Origin: Hormiphora californensis | Lineage: Eukaryota > Ctenophora > Tentaculata > Cydippida > Pleurobrachiidae | Length of the DNA: 64,000 nucleotides | Assembly (NCBI GenBank): GCA_020137815.1 | Contig: CM035356.1 | Location: 7,002,880-7,066,879 of the forward strand | Direction of reading: 5' to 3' | Shown: in pieces, positions 44,146-58,200 of the stretch | How the letters are laid out: every line of letters begins with the position of its first letter | Position numbering within the stretch: position 1 is the first letter of the stretch | The notes under the pieces: generated by a model | Database searches by the model: none | What the model saw: the letters and a program-made list of their open reading frames with translations, nothing else | Told to the model about the DNA's origin: nothing | Translations under genes and position numbers: made by a program

Positions 44146-44595
44146 ATTCTCTCTCTCTCTCTCTCCCATTCTCTCTCTTTCAACATGTGCATAAAATGAC
44201 ACACTGGAACCCCGCCACATGTTAATCTGGAACCTTCCTAACACGTGCCTAACAAGGTACACGTGTAGGTGTTCCAGCAGCACACATTCTATGCGACTCA
44301 ACTCTCAAGTATGGCGTGTTTCGTCCGTAAAGCCCAATTTGCCATACCCATATATGATACCATTATTATAGGCCCCTATTATCTGAGGTAATATGTGGTA
44401 GCTAGGCAACCAGTGATCACTGATACACCAATTAGAGGTGGTAGTATAGGATCAGTAAGATCGATGGTAGGATCTTGTAACACTCACATAACTCCGCATG
44501 GTCCAATTGTTATACACACTATCCGGGTGTGGGACATCCTCATCATCTAGCTCCTCCACCACCTCCCTTACTGGATATCCACCGCCATTCAACAT
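40650..44595 (-). CDS. Uncharacterised Ser-rich protein, seven exons
   Basis: Exons 5' to 3': 44595-44488, 43505-43428, 42672-42577, 41723-41289, 41202-41174, 40862-40765 and a short terminal 40663-40650; 858 nt, 285 aa, all phases consistent. The start is MLNGGGYPVREVVEELDDED, preceded directly by an in-frame TAA. A basic region IPDWLRKFARSSTATHEFF comes next. Two exons encode a likely coiled coil (LDSLQNNLLKLYREELHEII, then EYRLSLAKEIHLKTM). A long low-complexity Ser-rich tract with basic and Pro patches follows (SKTPKTISPTS, KFDIPKPLFSPRTRS). I recognise no family. It looks like an intracellular, perhaps cytoskeletal or scaffold, protein. The terminal exon is the least certain. Confidence 0.6.
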
Positions 44596-44610
44596 TTACA
44601 TGTGGAGCTG

Positions 44611-44835
<225 letters not shown>

Positions 44836-45316
44836 ATAACGTACACATGCATGTTCGCACGCAAGAATGAATGGAGAATGAGAAATTGTCAAGAGTTCAC
44901 AAGGAGTAAAACACGTTGGCTGGTGAAACAAAACATTGATTTAGTACCATTACAGATCGCTGTTTATTTTGTTAATGTAACAATTAACATTACAGTGTGG
45001 TTATTGTACTGAAATATCGCACTGCAACAATCATTATAGCACGCTGAGCGGCTCCATTATTAGTGAGATTCTTACCGTTACTAAAGAGAGCAAAAGTAAG
45101 ATAGTTATATTTACTAACGAGAGCAAGAGTAAAACTGTGAAACTGAATCTCAATGGAGCGGCCCAGGGCGTAGTGATAAAACACAAAACTGACTTACTTT
45201 TCAACCCTATCTGCATGTCTCTCTCACCCCTATTATATTCTGTCTACAATGTGTGTCAAGTTACAATGCGTTAGAAACATCTGGTTACAGCAAGCTGTGT
45301 GACTCTCATACGCTGT

Positions 45317-45985
45317 TCAAATAAACATATCAGTGTACCCAGTATTAGCTGATGTTGCCAAAACTTTGTTTTTTAACTTCTCCAGTTCTTTCTCTGGTAA
45401 TGGTTTAACATTGAACACGTTCCCATCATCAGCTGAAGAAATATCCTCCTCCCCGTCTCGATCGAGAAGTTTTATCGACCGCTCCACACATAGCTTCGCC
45501 TGCTTTCTGAATAAGTCTATACTTTTGTGTACTGTTTCTGCGGCCACTGGGTTTGCTGGATTGAAGGTGTTAACTGAGAAAAAGCAGCGTTTGGTATAAC
45601 GTAAAATGTGCCAAATCCGATCTTTCCGTGGCGTCCACGTTGGAAATGCTTTGGCAAGATTTAGCTCGCCCGTTTCTTTAATTTGAGGATGGAAGACTGG
45701 CGTGATGAATTGGAGAGTTGGTCTGGCGTAGGGGAAGTTGTCGGGGATGTAGAGATTAAACTTGAAACATCCCTCCGCAAACATCCCTATCTTAATAAAG
45801 ATCATTCCATGCCATACTTGCAGAGACTTCAGAGAGGGTACTACGTACACTCCAGAGGGCACATTGTTGCAGAGCAGCTTGTATTCTGCAAATAGTTCGT
45901 GGTCCCGGAAAAACGGTTCAAGCTCGCTTTTCTTAATGTCGCTCGTCATTTCTTGGGAGAGAATGTTTATTAGCCCAACATGCAT
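45317..45985 (-). CDS. AKTIP: AKTIP/FTS-like protein, ubiquitin-conjugating fold without catalytic cysteine; intronless
   Basis: 222 codons in one exon; a second in-frame Met at 45949 (MTSDIKKSEL) is an alternative start. The UBC-like domain (about residues 35-150) includes YKLLCNNVPSGVYVVPSLKS, MIFIKIGMFAEGCFKFNLYI and the PDNFPYARPTLQF strand-loop. HPQIKETGELNLAKAFPTW follows, where active E2 enzymes have their Cys; here it is replaced, as in AKTIP (Fused toes). The C-terminus is acidic then lysine-rich. Family members act in the FTS-Hook-FHIP complex for dynein cargo transport and in telomere maintenance. The absence of introns amid intron-rich neighbours is notable. Confidence 0.85.
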   Translation of the reverse strand: MHVGLINILSQEMTSDIKKSELEPFFRDHELFAEYKLLCNNVPSGVYVVPSLKSLQVWHGMIFIKIGMFAEGCFKFNLYIPDNFPYARPTLQFITPVFHPQIKETGELNLAKAFPTWTPRKDRIWHILRYTKRCFFSVNTFNPANPVAAETVHKSIDLFRKQAKLCVERSIKLLDRDGEEDISSADDGNVFNVKPLPEKELEKLKNKVLATSANTGYTDMFI

Positions 45986-46337
45986 GGGTGATTATTCCAC
46001 CAACAATCAACATTCAACACAACTAAAGGCTCAAGCCTCAAGCTAAATTTTACTTTATGTTACACATCGGATTAAGCGTTCATTTATCATCTTTTTGCCA
46101 GTATCTGCAAGTTACAACGACAATTGAGCCTTGAGGCACTGATGACTGAAATCTATCACTGGCATGAAAATCGAAGATTGATCTAGTTCTGACGCACGTC
46201 GCACATTTGTCGTAAAAAGCTGCAAAAACTAAAAGAGGATTTACTGAAAGTTGAAACCTCAACGAACGACTCAAAGAGTGCCAGCGTAAGCAATAAGAAG
46301 GCAAATTGCAGACTTTCGCATCAAAACAAACAAACAA

Positions 46338-46935
46338 ACGAAATTGAAAACGCGTTGCAATAGGGATCCCTAAAAAAGTTCAGTATTTACACAGAGTTTA
46401 CACAGTCTTTACACAGTCGTTACACCCAGAGCGCCCGCGCCGCTCTGGGTGTAAAGACTGCGTCTTTCGCACTCGATTTGCAGCGTTTTCGGAAACTTTT
46501 TTCGCCGCAGCGCTCAATTTACTCAATTGTGCAGCACACAATCCAATATTTTCTTAGAAAAAGCCGCAAAACGCAGCACGCGCCGCTCTGGGTGTAATGA
46601 CTGTGTAAAGACTGTGTAAACTCTGTGTAAATACTGAACTTTTTTAGGCCAGCGTTAAAATCTGGGTGTTTCGTGAGTGCTGACAAACGGTTTTTTAGGG
46701 TTAGGGCTAAAGTGGGGTTAGGGTTAGGGTTGGGGTTTGGGTTGGGGTTAGGCCTTGACATTCCCTACCAGATAAACTTTGAATCAGCCAAAACGGTTGA
46801 GTGGTTTGGCGGTTAGAGCCATTTTAGTGAATCAACTTTTTTGGCAGCGCGCACCTGTAAACAGGCCACCAAACACCCAGATCGTAACGGCGCCCACTTT
46901 TTTAGGGATCCCTATCTCGTTTTCAATTTCGATAA
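46338..46935. repeat. Nested palindromes with a telomere-like tract
   Basis: Outer arms: GAAATTGAAAACG through TAGGGATCCCTAAAAAAGT at 46340-46380 and its inverse at 46894-46932. Inner arms: TTCAGTATTTACACAGAG through TTACACCCAGAGCG at 46378-46435, inverse at about 46583-46645. Looks like one MITE inside or beside another. No coding sequence. Confidence 0.7.
46694..46753 (+). repeat. Degenerate interstitial telomere-like repeat
   Basis: About 60 bp of TTAGGG and variants (AGGGTTAGGG, GGGGTTAGGGTTAGGGTTGGGG). Short and imperfect, so an interstitial remnant, not a chromosome end. Confidence 0.6.
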
Positions 46936-47156
46936 TTTCAAACGCGCGCCGCAGTCTTTTGCAGCGCATTAATGGAAAAATTAAGCGCGTTACAACAAAT
47001 TCTAAATCTCGCAGATCTTTGAGATTTTAGCAATGCTCAAAATATCCAAAACTTTCTGCACTCGATTTTTCTTCGTCCTGAAATTTGTGTTGTTGTTATT
47101 TTGCTGGCAGTTTTTAACTGTATTTGAGGTTTGCGGAACTTTAAAATTTGATCCTA

Positions 47157-48719
47157 ATGGTAGCTAGCTCACTGATAACCCCTGATCCCTATCGATTACC
47201 AGGGTAAGCATTTTCAACTGAAAGTTTGGTAAAAAAACCGGATTAGACAAATAATTTAGTCACAATTCTTCAGGTATCTGGGATATGTACCACAGTTTAA
47301 ATTTAAAATTGGATCTACGTACGGTCGAACAACACATGACATTCTCCATGATCCAAACGAAAGATCCTCCAAGGTTGGTGCCACTATTGGCTTTCTGTCA
47401 TCGCCATCGTGTCTTATACTTAGAAATATAATTATTTGAACGTGGATTTGTATTTTGTAAACAACAATAGACATGTTTAACTTGCCATGCTACGCAGTCT
47501 GTACTTTCGGCCCTTTAAGCTTCGGGCTCGCGTAAGATCACACCGGGACTTCGGCCCGGTGTGAGAGCTGACAGACTAGGAACATGTCAATGTTTAACCT
47601 CTCTTTTGATGAAAATAATGTCTTTGTAGATACCCTACCGGTTGGTAGACAGGGAAAAGTTTACGGGGCCGATGGAGCGCACTCGACAAGCCAAAGAGGT
47701 TGGCTGGAGTAACCCTAAATTCAGAGGAAATATGGTTCCTGGCTATACAGGTTAGTTCATTTTTGTAAGCATTATAGCTGTGATGGAGTGTGTGAGTAAT
47801 AAGAGGTGGGGGTCTCTGCCCAGGAATTAGTGTGCATGCAGTGCTGACAAATCAATGCCACATGGAGACTGGTCGAGGGAGAGAGATATATGGGGAGGGA
47901 GAGGGAGAGGGAGAGAGGGGAAGAGAGTAGAGAATTGTTGTATGAAGTATGAACGTTTGTAGACTGGCGCGTTATGAAGTTGGCTGTTCCCAGCGCGAGC
48001 TGGGGACAGCCAACTGGAGTTTAATCGCCCGGCAGGGCGATTAAACTGGTTTAAATCCCGACGCCGATCCCGAGGCGCCAGCCGAGGGTGAGGGGGAGGT
48101 GATTTAAACCTATAACGCGATAGGCTAACAAACGTTCATATTTTATGAAACCCGATAGTAATTACACACAAATAAGAGACACAACACTAGGTGAAACACA
48201 CTAGGACTGCTGGCAAATAGTCAACAGAGACCCTGAAAATGTGTGTAGACTTAGTGTCTACTGTTCCTAACATGTTTGAGAAAGAGAGAGAAAGAGTAGG
48301 GGCAATACACACTGTCAGAGGTAGTGAACAGTAAAAGAGACAATGAGAGAGAGAAATGAATGGAATGTGATTCTTTTCACTCGTTATGAGAGAGATAACA
48401 TTGAAACGTGTTGCAGACATGTTTCCCCTTTCTTCTGTTGACAGAACTGTGTGTTTACACACATTTTCAATACTTAGAATTTTACACGCATGTTATTCAA
48501 ATGAAGAGAAACGCGTGAAAGAGGGAACTGGTCTGTCAAACTGCGAGGAGGGTGTTAAATCTCCCAGCTGGCGGTTATCATGTGCGCGCAAATTCTTCAA
48601 ACGACTGATAAATCAACTATCGGGTTTCATAAATGAATGAGTTATTTCATGTCCAGTTCTGAGGACTAATGTGATAAATGCTAAGAGGACAAAAGTCAGT
48701 AAACATATCGATAGAGGAG

Positions 48720-48770
<51 letters not shown>

Positions 48771-51407
48771 TAGAGATACAGATAAAGAGAGAGATACAGA
48801 TTGAGAATGGGAGAGAGAGCGAGAGGGAGAGAGAGAGAGAGCGTGGCACTAAGATCAGTGCCATGCATGACAAACCACAACAGATCAGTAATATCAGCTG
48901 CTGCTGCAGAGACCCTCCGCAGCTATTGTACTCTCCCAGCACGCTGCTGCACCAGCACACAGCTGTACATAACACTGAATCTGTATTACACAATACAGCT
49001 TGATCTGTATGAATATCAAGTAGCTGTGTCCACTGTCCCCCGTCTGTGTTATAGCTGATATGGTGTAATGTTGACACTTTAGATATACAATATACATACC
49101 AGTACAAATTAATTCAAAGTATACATAACTTTAAAAAATAAACAACTTTTAGATAGTTAATAACCATTTGTGTATCATCAGGATACATCCCAAAAGGACA
49201 ACACTACTTTGGACAGTGTTACGCACAGTCGTGTGATGTCGCCCTTAAAACTTTTGAGAAGGAACTGGTAGTGAAACAAAACGATGAAGAAAGAATGAGG
49301 GTAAGTGTTAAAATAATTATAGTGCCATCAAATTTAGCTCTCATTAAACACGAGATATGTTGGTACTGGAAATAAAATTAACCGTAGCTTTCAATTACAT
49401 GCTTGGGTAATCTTCATCAGCGGAAAGAGTGAATGGGTGTGGTGGGTATAAATACCCAGGGTGTGATTGGATTGGGTGACAGGGTGGAGATGAGATAGGG
49501 TGGTGAGCTGGGTTGTTGTGGTATGATGAGAGGGGGGTGAGAGCAAACCCCTCTTCGCCGAGCCCTCATGCTCTTTTTCGATCTACACATTACTTGGCCT
49601 GAAAATTGGAAGGAAGAGTTTGACATGATTTAGAGACCCTACGGCCTACAATCTACATGCCATTTATTTCTTTGATCATATGTTGAACTATTTCAGACAA
49701 TGAACAGGACAACTTTACGGCAGTTTGCTCGACCCTCCCAGTATCCAGTAAAACCAAGGGAGTTCCCACATGGAACATCCCCTTACAAACTACCATCCAC
49801 TCACGAAGAGGTAAATTGTATTTTGGCACTGTACTTGAGGCAGCTGATTGCTAAATATATTTAGACAGTTGAAGTATATCGCAGTTTGTGTCGGAGCGGT
49901 CTCGTCAATTGAATAATGAACACCATAAAATTAAATTATACCGGAAAATTTTTCTGACATATCATTCCAGTACGAACTAAGACCAGTACGAACTAGGTCC
50001 GGAAGTATGTGTTTACTTGGCTCTCTAACGGACATCTACACGAGAGCTATATTCTCAAAACGTCAGCCATCGATTAGCTGATGAATGATGATTACTGAGC
50101 ACGAGATCTCTTGGCCATTTGCCCTCTCTCTCTCGCTTTCTTTTTCGATCTATCTCTCTTCCTTTTTCTATCTCTGTCTTTCCAGTTTCCATCCCTATTC
50201 CCACACTGTATTATTAAACGTGCCCACAAGATTATTTAATTAGTCAGAGTCCTGTCCACGATTCTGGCATACTTCATTCAGGACTGCTGCAGGAATAAGA
50301 ATGTCCCTCAATGTTATCATGTTGTCATGGCACCTAATAATTTTGTAATCGGATATAGAGCTCCATAGCTCTTTCTGCTACTGCATTCCCTTCGTTGCCG
50401 TGGTAACATCACTATCACACCCTTCCGAACACTGATGTTATAGTACCATCTGGATCGTGGCAGAAATCTTGTGAAACTCTGAAACGTCTATTGTTTTACA
50501 ACTAAAACTAATTGTTTAAACATTACAACATGTATTGCTTGTGCGGTCGACTGGTCGAAGGAAAGAAAAACCTCACATTTCGTTTTGTACTCCAATCCTA
50601 GACGGAGCGCGCGGGTGTCTTTCAGCTTGACAAATGTTGAAAGTATGGCAGTGTTATTTTGCGCGCGCCGCAATGTGGTTCCCAAAGCGTCTCCTGATCC
50701 TACCGATACATCAACTGATTTCTCTTTTCCAGCACTATTTCGTCTCTGGATATACTGGATTTGTACCAAGGGCCCGAGAACTACTGGCTAAAAGTTATCC
50801 CGAGATTACAAATAGGGCACTAGATATTCACAAGGGAGACAGGGTAGGTTGAACTAATGAATTCAGCACAAACATTCTGTATTTACTTACCTAAATTAAA
50901 CCCTAGATTCCTGTCAAGGATCAACTGTGTTGAATTATTCACACCGTGCCATATTCCCAGGAGAGACTGGCCCGAACTGTCTACCATCCCCAGCCACCAA
51001 ACAGTGCTCGTATGACAAGAGCTAAGACCGCCCCACCTTCTGTGATCTATGCTAGGGAGTCTGGACTGATTCCAAACTACACTGGACATGTACCGGGTAG
51101 GTTTAAATAGTGTTTTGTAGTTTGTACGGTAAATCTAGGTTTGACTGTACCGGTACGTACTAGTTGTGTATACTTTCTAGTTGCTACATAGGTATACAAT
51201 GCAGCACACGTGTGTAAAATGTACTAGCACATGAGTACATTTTACACATGCAAGTACTTGCGCTTAAACCCAAACAGTTGAACTTTACTTGCCTTGTTCG
51301 ACCCTCCTTCCCCGCGCCCCATAACACTAATTGATCCCTTTTCAGCTATTAAGTTCAAGTTTGGGAACACCTATGGAACTACCACGGTGAATGCCCTCAA
51401 CCACTAA
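47157..51407 (+). CDS. CIMIP2/FAM166-like ciliary microtubule inner protein, eight exons
   Basis: Exons 47157-47203, 47274-47373, 47630-47750, 49182-49300, 49697-49810, 50733-50843, 50961-51096 and 51346-51407 sum to 810 nt (269 aa), phases consistent. The protein repeats the family motif G-Y-x-G-(Y/F)-(V/I)-P. Examples are PGYLGYVPQFKFKIGSTYG near the N-terminus, MVPGYTGYIPKGQHYFG, VSGYTGFVPRARELLAKSY, and the terminal NYTGHVPGAIKFKFGNTYG. These motifs define FAM166/C2orf70 (CIMIP2) proteins, which lie inside axonemal doublet microtubules. Function in cilia or sperm flagella is inferred from the family. Introns 2 and 3 contain MITEs and a (GA)n tract. Confidence 0.88.
47482..47589. mobile_element. 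108-bp MITE with 9-bp target duplication, CIMIP2-like intron 2
   Basis: ATGTTTAAC occurs at 47473-47481 and 47590-47598. Ends TTGCCATGCTACGCAGTCTG and CAGACTAGGAACATGTCA are imperfectly inverted. The centre has a strong hairpin (CACCGGG..CCCGGTG). A shortened relative is at 36508-36580. Confidence 0.7.
47948..48137. mobile_element. MITE made of successive hairpins, CIMIP2-like intron 3
   Basis: Outer inverted ends TATGAACGTTTGTAG and CTAACAAACGTTCATA enclose three further self-complementary blocks: GTTGGCTGTTCCC with GGGGACAGCCAAC, GTTTAATCGCCC with GGGCGATTAAAC, and GGTTTAAATC with GATTTAAACC. No ORF. Target duplication unclear. Confidence 0.65.
48138..48636. repeat. Inverted-terminal-repeat element, approx. 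500 bp
   Basis: TTATGAAACCCGATAGT near 48141-48159 and its inverse ACTATCGGGTTTCATAA near 48617-48633 bound a noncoding segment directly adjoining the multi-hairpin MITE. Internal partial palindromes (AATGTGTGT with ACACACATT) support a foldback relic. A (GA)n tract at 48725-48842 follows. Confidence 0.5.
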
Positions 51408-54307
<2,900 letters not shown>

Positions 54308-54315
54308 CTTTTCAG

Positions 54316-54524
54316 CATACCTGTTGCCAAACGCTATTCGACCTTGTCACGTTCCAATAAATGTAGAGGGAGAGAGGTGTCACAAACACCTTAGTTCTAA
54401 CTACGACTCCGGGCGGAGTACTGCAATTAATGTTTTCTTTGTTCTCCTTTTAGGTGTTGCCCTTTTATTAAAAACTCTTTTCAATTTGCGGCATTATATG
54501 AGTTGTTTCGTTATACCTTACTAG
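54316..54524 (+). CDS. Possible 3'-terminal exon of a secreted or membrane protein
   Basis: An acceptor-like CTTTTCAG ends at 54315. The frame reads LLPNAIRPCHVPINVEGERC, then an Asn/Ser-rich spacer and a hydrophobic stretch (INVFFVLLLGVALLLKTLF), ending TAG at 54522. AATAAA signals follow within 20 bp. Two Cys plus a hydrophobic tail would suit a GPI or membrane anchor. No upstream exons were recognised, so it may be spurious. Confidence 0.3.
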
Positions 54525-54929
54525 GCAGTCCGAATAAAATAAAGTTCGATTAGAAAACCATGGCCATTTTGTTTCTTTAGTGTAGCTGAGCTGATAAAAC
54601 CCCTACTAGATCAATGCAAGTTGTTTGTTGGATATGAAGTTGGAAGCCGTCGCTGAATGAGGATCTTCTACCACTCCAATCTTACCATCATCCTTCTATG
54701 GTAGGGGCCGGTGTTGCTATGTTCTAACCCTCTAACCCTACTCCTTTACATTTGGGGCGAAACAGAGTCTAGCTAGGCAAGCTATGGTAGGGGCCGTTGT
54801 ATCTAAGGCAGCGCACTCTCGTAGGGGTAGATATTGTAAAGAGGGCGTGAGAAAGATATAAATTGAGAAAACGAATTTTTTGATACTTCATGGTTGAAAA
54901 ACAATCCTAAACATCTAATTTTACTGCAG

Positions 54930-55226
54930 GTTGTTTTTTATTGAATCCAGTTCCGCACTGAATTGTTCAACCGTGTCAATCGACAATGGAGCGATATACA
55001 GAACTAATGACCCCAAACTAAGTGACAACATTGTTGTGATTTGCCATTCAGGCTATACCCTTTCGGTAAGTCTTCAACTCTATTTTAAGCAATTGTTATA
55101 GCGGTCCTTTATTTTCAGAAACATCCTTGAATTTACCTAGATAAGATTCAGTCATTTACTCATTTAGTTATTATCTATATCTCCAATGGGGGGATTCCCC
55201 ATTCATGATACTCCTCACCCTTAAAT

Positions 55227-55268
<42 letters not shown>

Positions 55269-58200
55269 TCTCCCCAGGGTTCAAGTACAATAAACTGTAA
55301 CTCTACTACCATCACACCAAGCACCCTACCCTCCTGTATCCTCACTCCGCCTGAGAAAACATGTACCTGTACCATTGAACACGGCACATGTACCACTACT
55401 ACTACACCCATTCGACCTGGTGATAGAGTCGTGTATTCCTGTCTCCCTGGTTACCAGATTCAGGATGGCGGCCAGAGCCAGGGGGTCTGTGTGGAGGGGG
55501 CGATGAAGGTGCCGCAGTGTGTTAGGGAGGAGAGTTCTTGTTTGGTAACAGAGAATGAGAGTGTGGGTTTGAGCATTCTAACGAGCAAAACGGGGGTGAT
55601 ACCTCACAATTCTACTGTCCAGGTTGGTACATCTAGTTGGTAATTAATTGTGGTTCTATTATATTGGGTAGTGAATTGTACTAGAAAAGGTGGTTACCTA
55701 TCCGATTCAGGGTTTATCTGTATCAGGAAACGACCGAATCAGGAAATACTGGTCCCTGATTGGCTGATAACCAGTCACGTGACCTAAATAACGAGTTCTG
55801 ATTGGTTGTTTACTTGTTTCGGTCGGTCCCTGATCTGAGTAGCTCCCTCTCCCCACACCAGGTGTCTTGTACCCACGGTTACTACCTGCTGAGTAATACT
55901 GCTGTCAGTACAACCTGTCTACATGGTTCTTTTGACAGAGACCTCACCTCTCTCTGTCACTTTGGTAAATGTTCCTTTTTAGGATCCTGTGTAAATTAGT
56001 GTTTCAAAGTGCCAGGCAACTGAATAGGTCTCACACTTTGATAATTGTCCAAAAACTTTAAAAAGCTATGGATTTCATAGATTGTAACTTATTCTAACTG
56101 TTTCTATTCCTAGTTGGATTTGGTGGTTCAGTGATGGTGAACGGTTCAGTTCCTGGGGAGGAGGGGGTAATGTTGAACCGAGATGTAACTGTCCTCCTCA
56201 CCTGTCGGGTTTACACCAAGGTTAGTGCATTTTACCCCCCCCCCCCCCCCGGTTGTAGAACCTATTATTAGTGCAGGTTTCTTAATAAGGCATACCAAAT
56301 GCCACTCCCAAGATACTGTGTGTGATACCTGACGCGTGATACCTGACGCGTAATACCTGACGCGTGATACCTAACGCGTGATACCTAACGCGGGATACCT
56401 AACGCGTGATACCTATTTTCAGACGAATGACGGGTTACCACTTCCTGAGATAACATGGGGTGTTCCAGCGCGGTTACGAGGCTACATAGATACTCCTGCT
56501 ACTGATTTTATACATTCCACATACATTAACAGTCTATCACAAGGTAACCGAGGGATGTTGATTAGCTGCTAACTATATCTTCACTTTAACTCTAACATAA
56601 CTCGACCACAATTATCGACCATTACGTTCTATTCCGCTGTTCCTATCTATTTACCATATCTTACTTACAGAGTACAGGAGAGTGGTAGCAAAGGGTGAAG
56701 AGGGTGAGACACTTCATCAAATTGAGGGGATACTGAGGATCAATCCGACTATGGACGTTCACTCAGGAGAGTTTACATGCCATGTTAAACTTGTATCTCA
56801 CACAGCCAGCTATAAGGTTAGTGTAGTTCATTTTCAAATTTAGGATATTGCGACCAGTCAAATTATCCCATTGAACTGCATCGTTATCCCTCATTAACCA
56901 TTTGCCCGATACCCAGAGAGAACTTTGATCGAGATAACAGTAATTTTTTAGTCTCATATTGAGTCTCACCACTATGTTTCAGTTGCTACTAAAAGTGAAG
57001 GGAAAGTATGTGTTTGCGATGTGGTCCCTTCTCATTGTTCCAGTTATCCTGTTTGTGATTGTCCATTGTTTCTACAGGAAAGCGAACACTATCAGCCCCT
57101 TCCCATCCAACAAAGTAACAAGGGACATGATGCAGGTACATGTGAACCGTGTTTCCTTGGTTACATAGACACGTGGCGCGACCGAGATTGAGCGGGGGTT
57201 GCGCCTGGTGTCTATGTCACCAACGTGTTTTCACCTTCTGCGAGGGTGTCGGGTTTGGCTTTGAGGCTCGAGTTGATTTATTGACCAACTAACCGGCTTT
57301 CTGAACAAAATGACAAAATGACAAAATGACAAACTGACAAACTGACAAACTAACGAACTGACAAACTAACAAACTTTACACAGGCCATGCAGGCTGCCGA
57401 AGTAAAACGAGATAATGCCCCAGCCCGGGAAATTGTGAGGGATGTGTTTTCCGCAAAATCATCCATCAAAGCCCGGTCTGACGGCACAATTAGAAGGTCA
57501 ATGGAGATGCAAGTGCTAAGTGACAGGCCCAGGTTTATTAGAAGGCAGACCATGGGGTTGAATGGGCCCCAGGATCTCCTTCATGGGCTTAGTAAACACG
57601 ATGAGAGTATGGTGTTTATAAAACGGTTACAGAGTGCTCCCAGTATTATGACTGTTTCTGAGATGCCAAGTGAGGATGAGAGGAGCGATACTACTACGAG
57701 AGTGAAGAGTATAGCGAGTCTACCCGGATCTCGGAGGCATAGCCTGATGAGCACGACAGAAGATCTGAGGAAGGGGAGTTTGAGGAGTCTTACTATTGAG
57801 GAGGAGGAATGGAGACACAGCATTCTCAGTCCAGGGGAGTTGGCTGGGTTTGGAGCAGGACCAGCTTCATTTGGATCAGGACCCACTGGGCTGGCTGAGG
57901 AAAGGGCTCAATTGTTAACGGGACGGAATAGCACACCGACACTGACAGTAACTGACCCTGACGACTTTACACACACAGTCAACTTACCAAGGTGGCAGAG
58001 TGATCATACTGTCTATCCGACAAAGACACCATGATAAAGTAAGGGTTTTAGGGAGTCTCTTTCTATCATGACCTTTCTCTTCTATCTCGCTCTTGATCTC
58101 TAACTTGCGCTTCATTCTCTTTTTCTCTCCATCTCTCTCCATCTCTCTCCATCTCTCTCCAATTCTCCATCTCTCTCTCTTTCTCTTTCCAATCTAGGAT

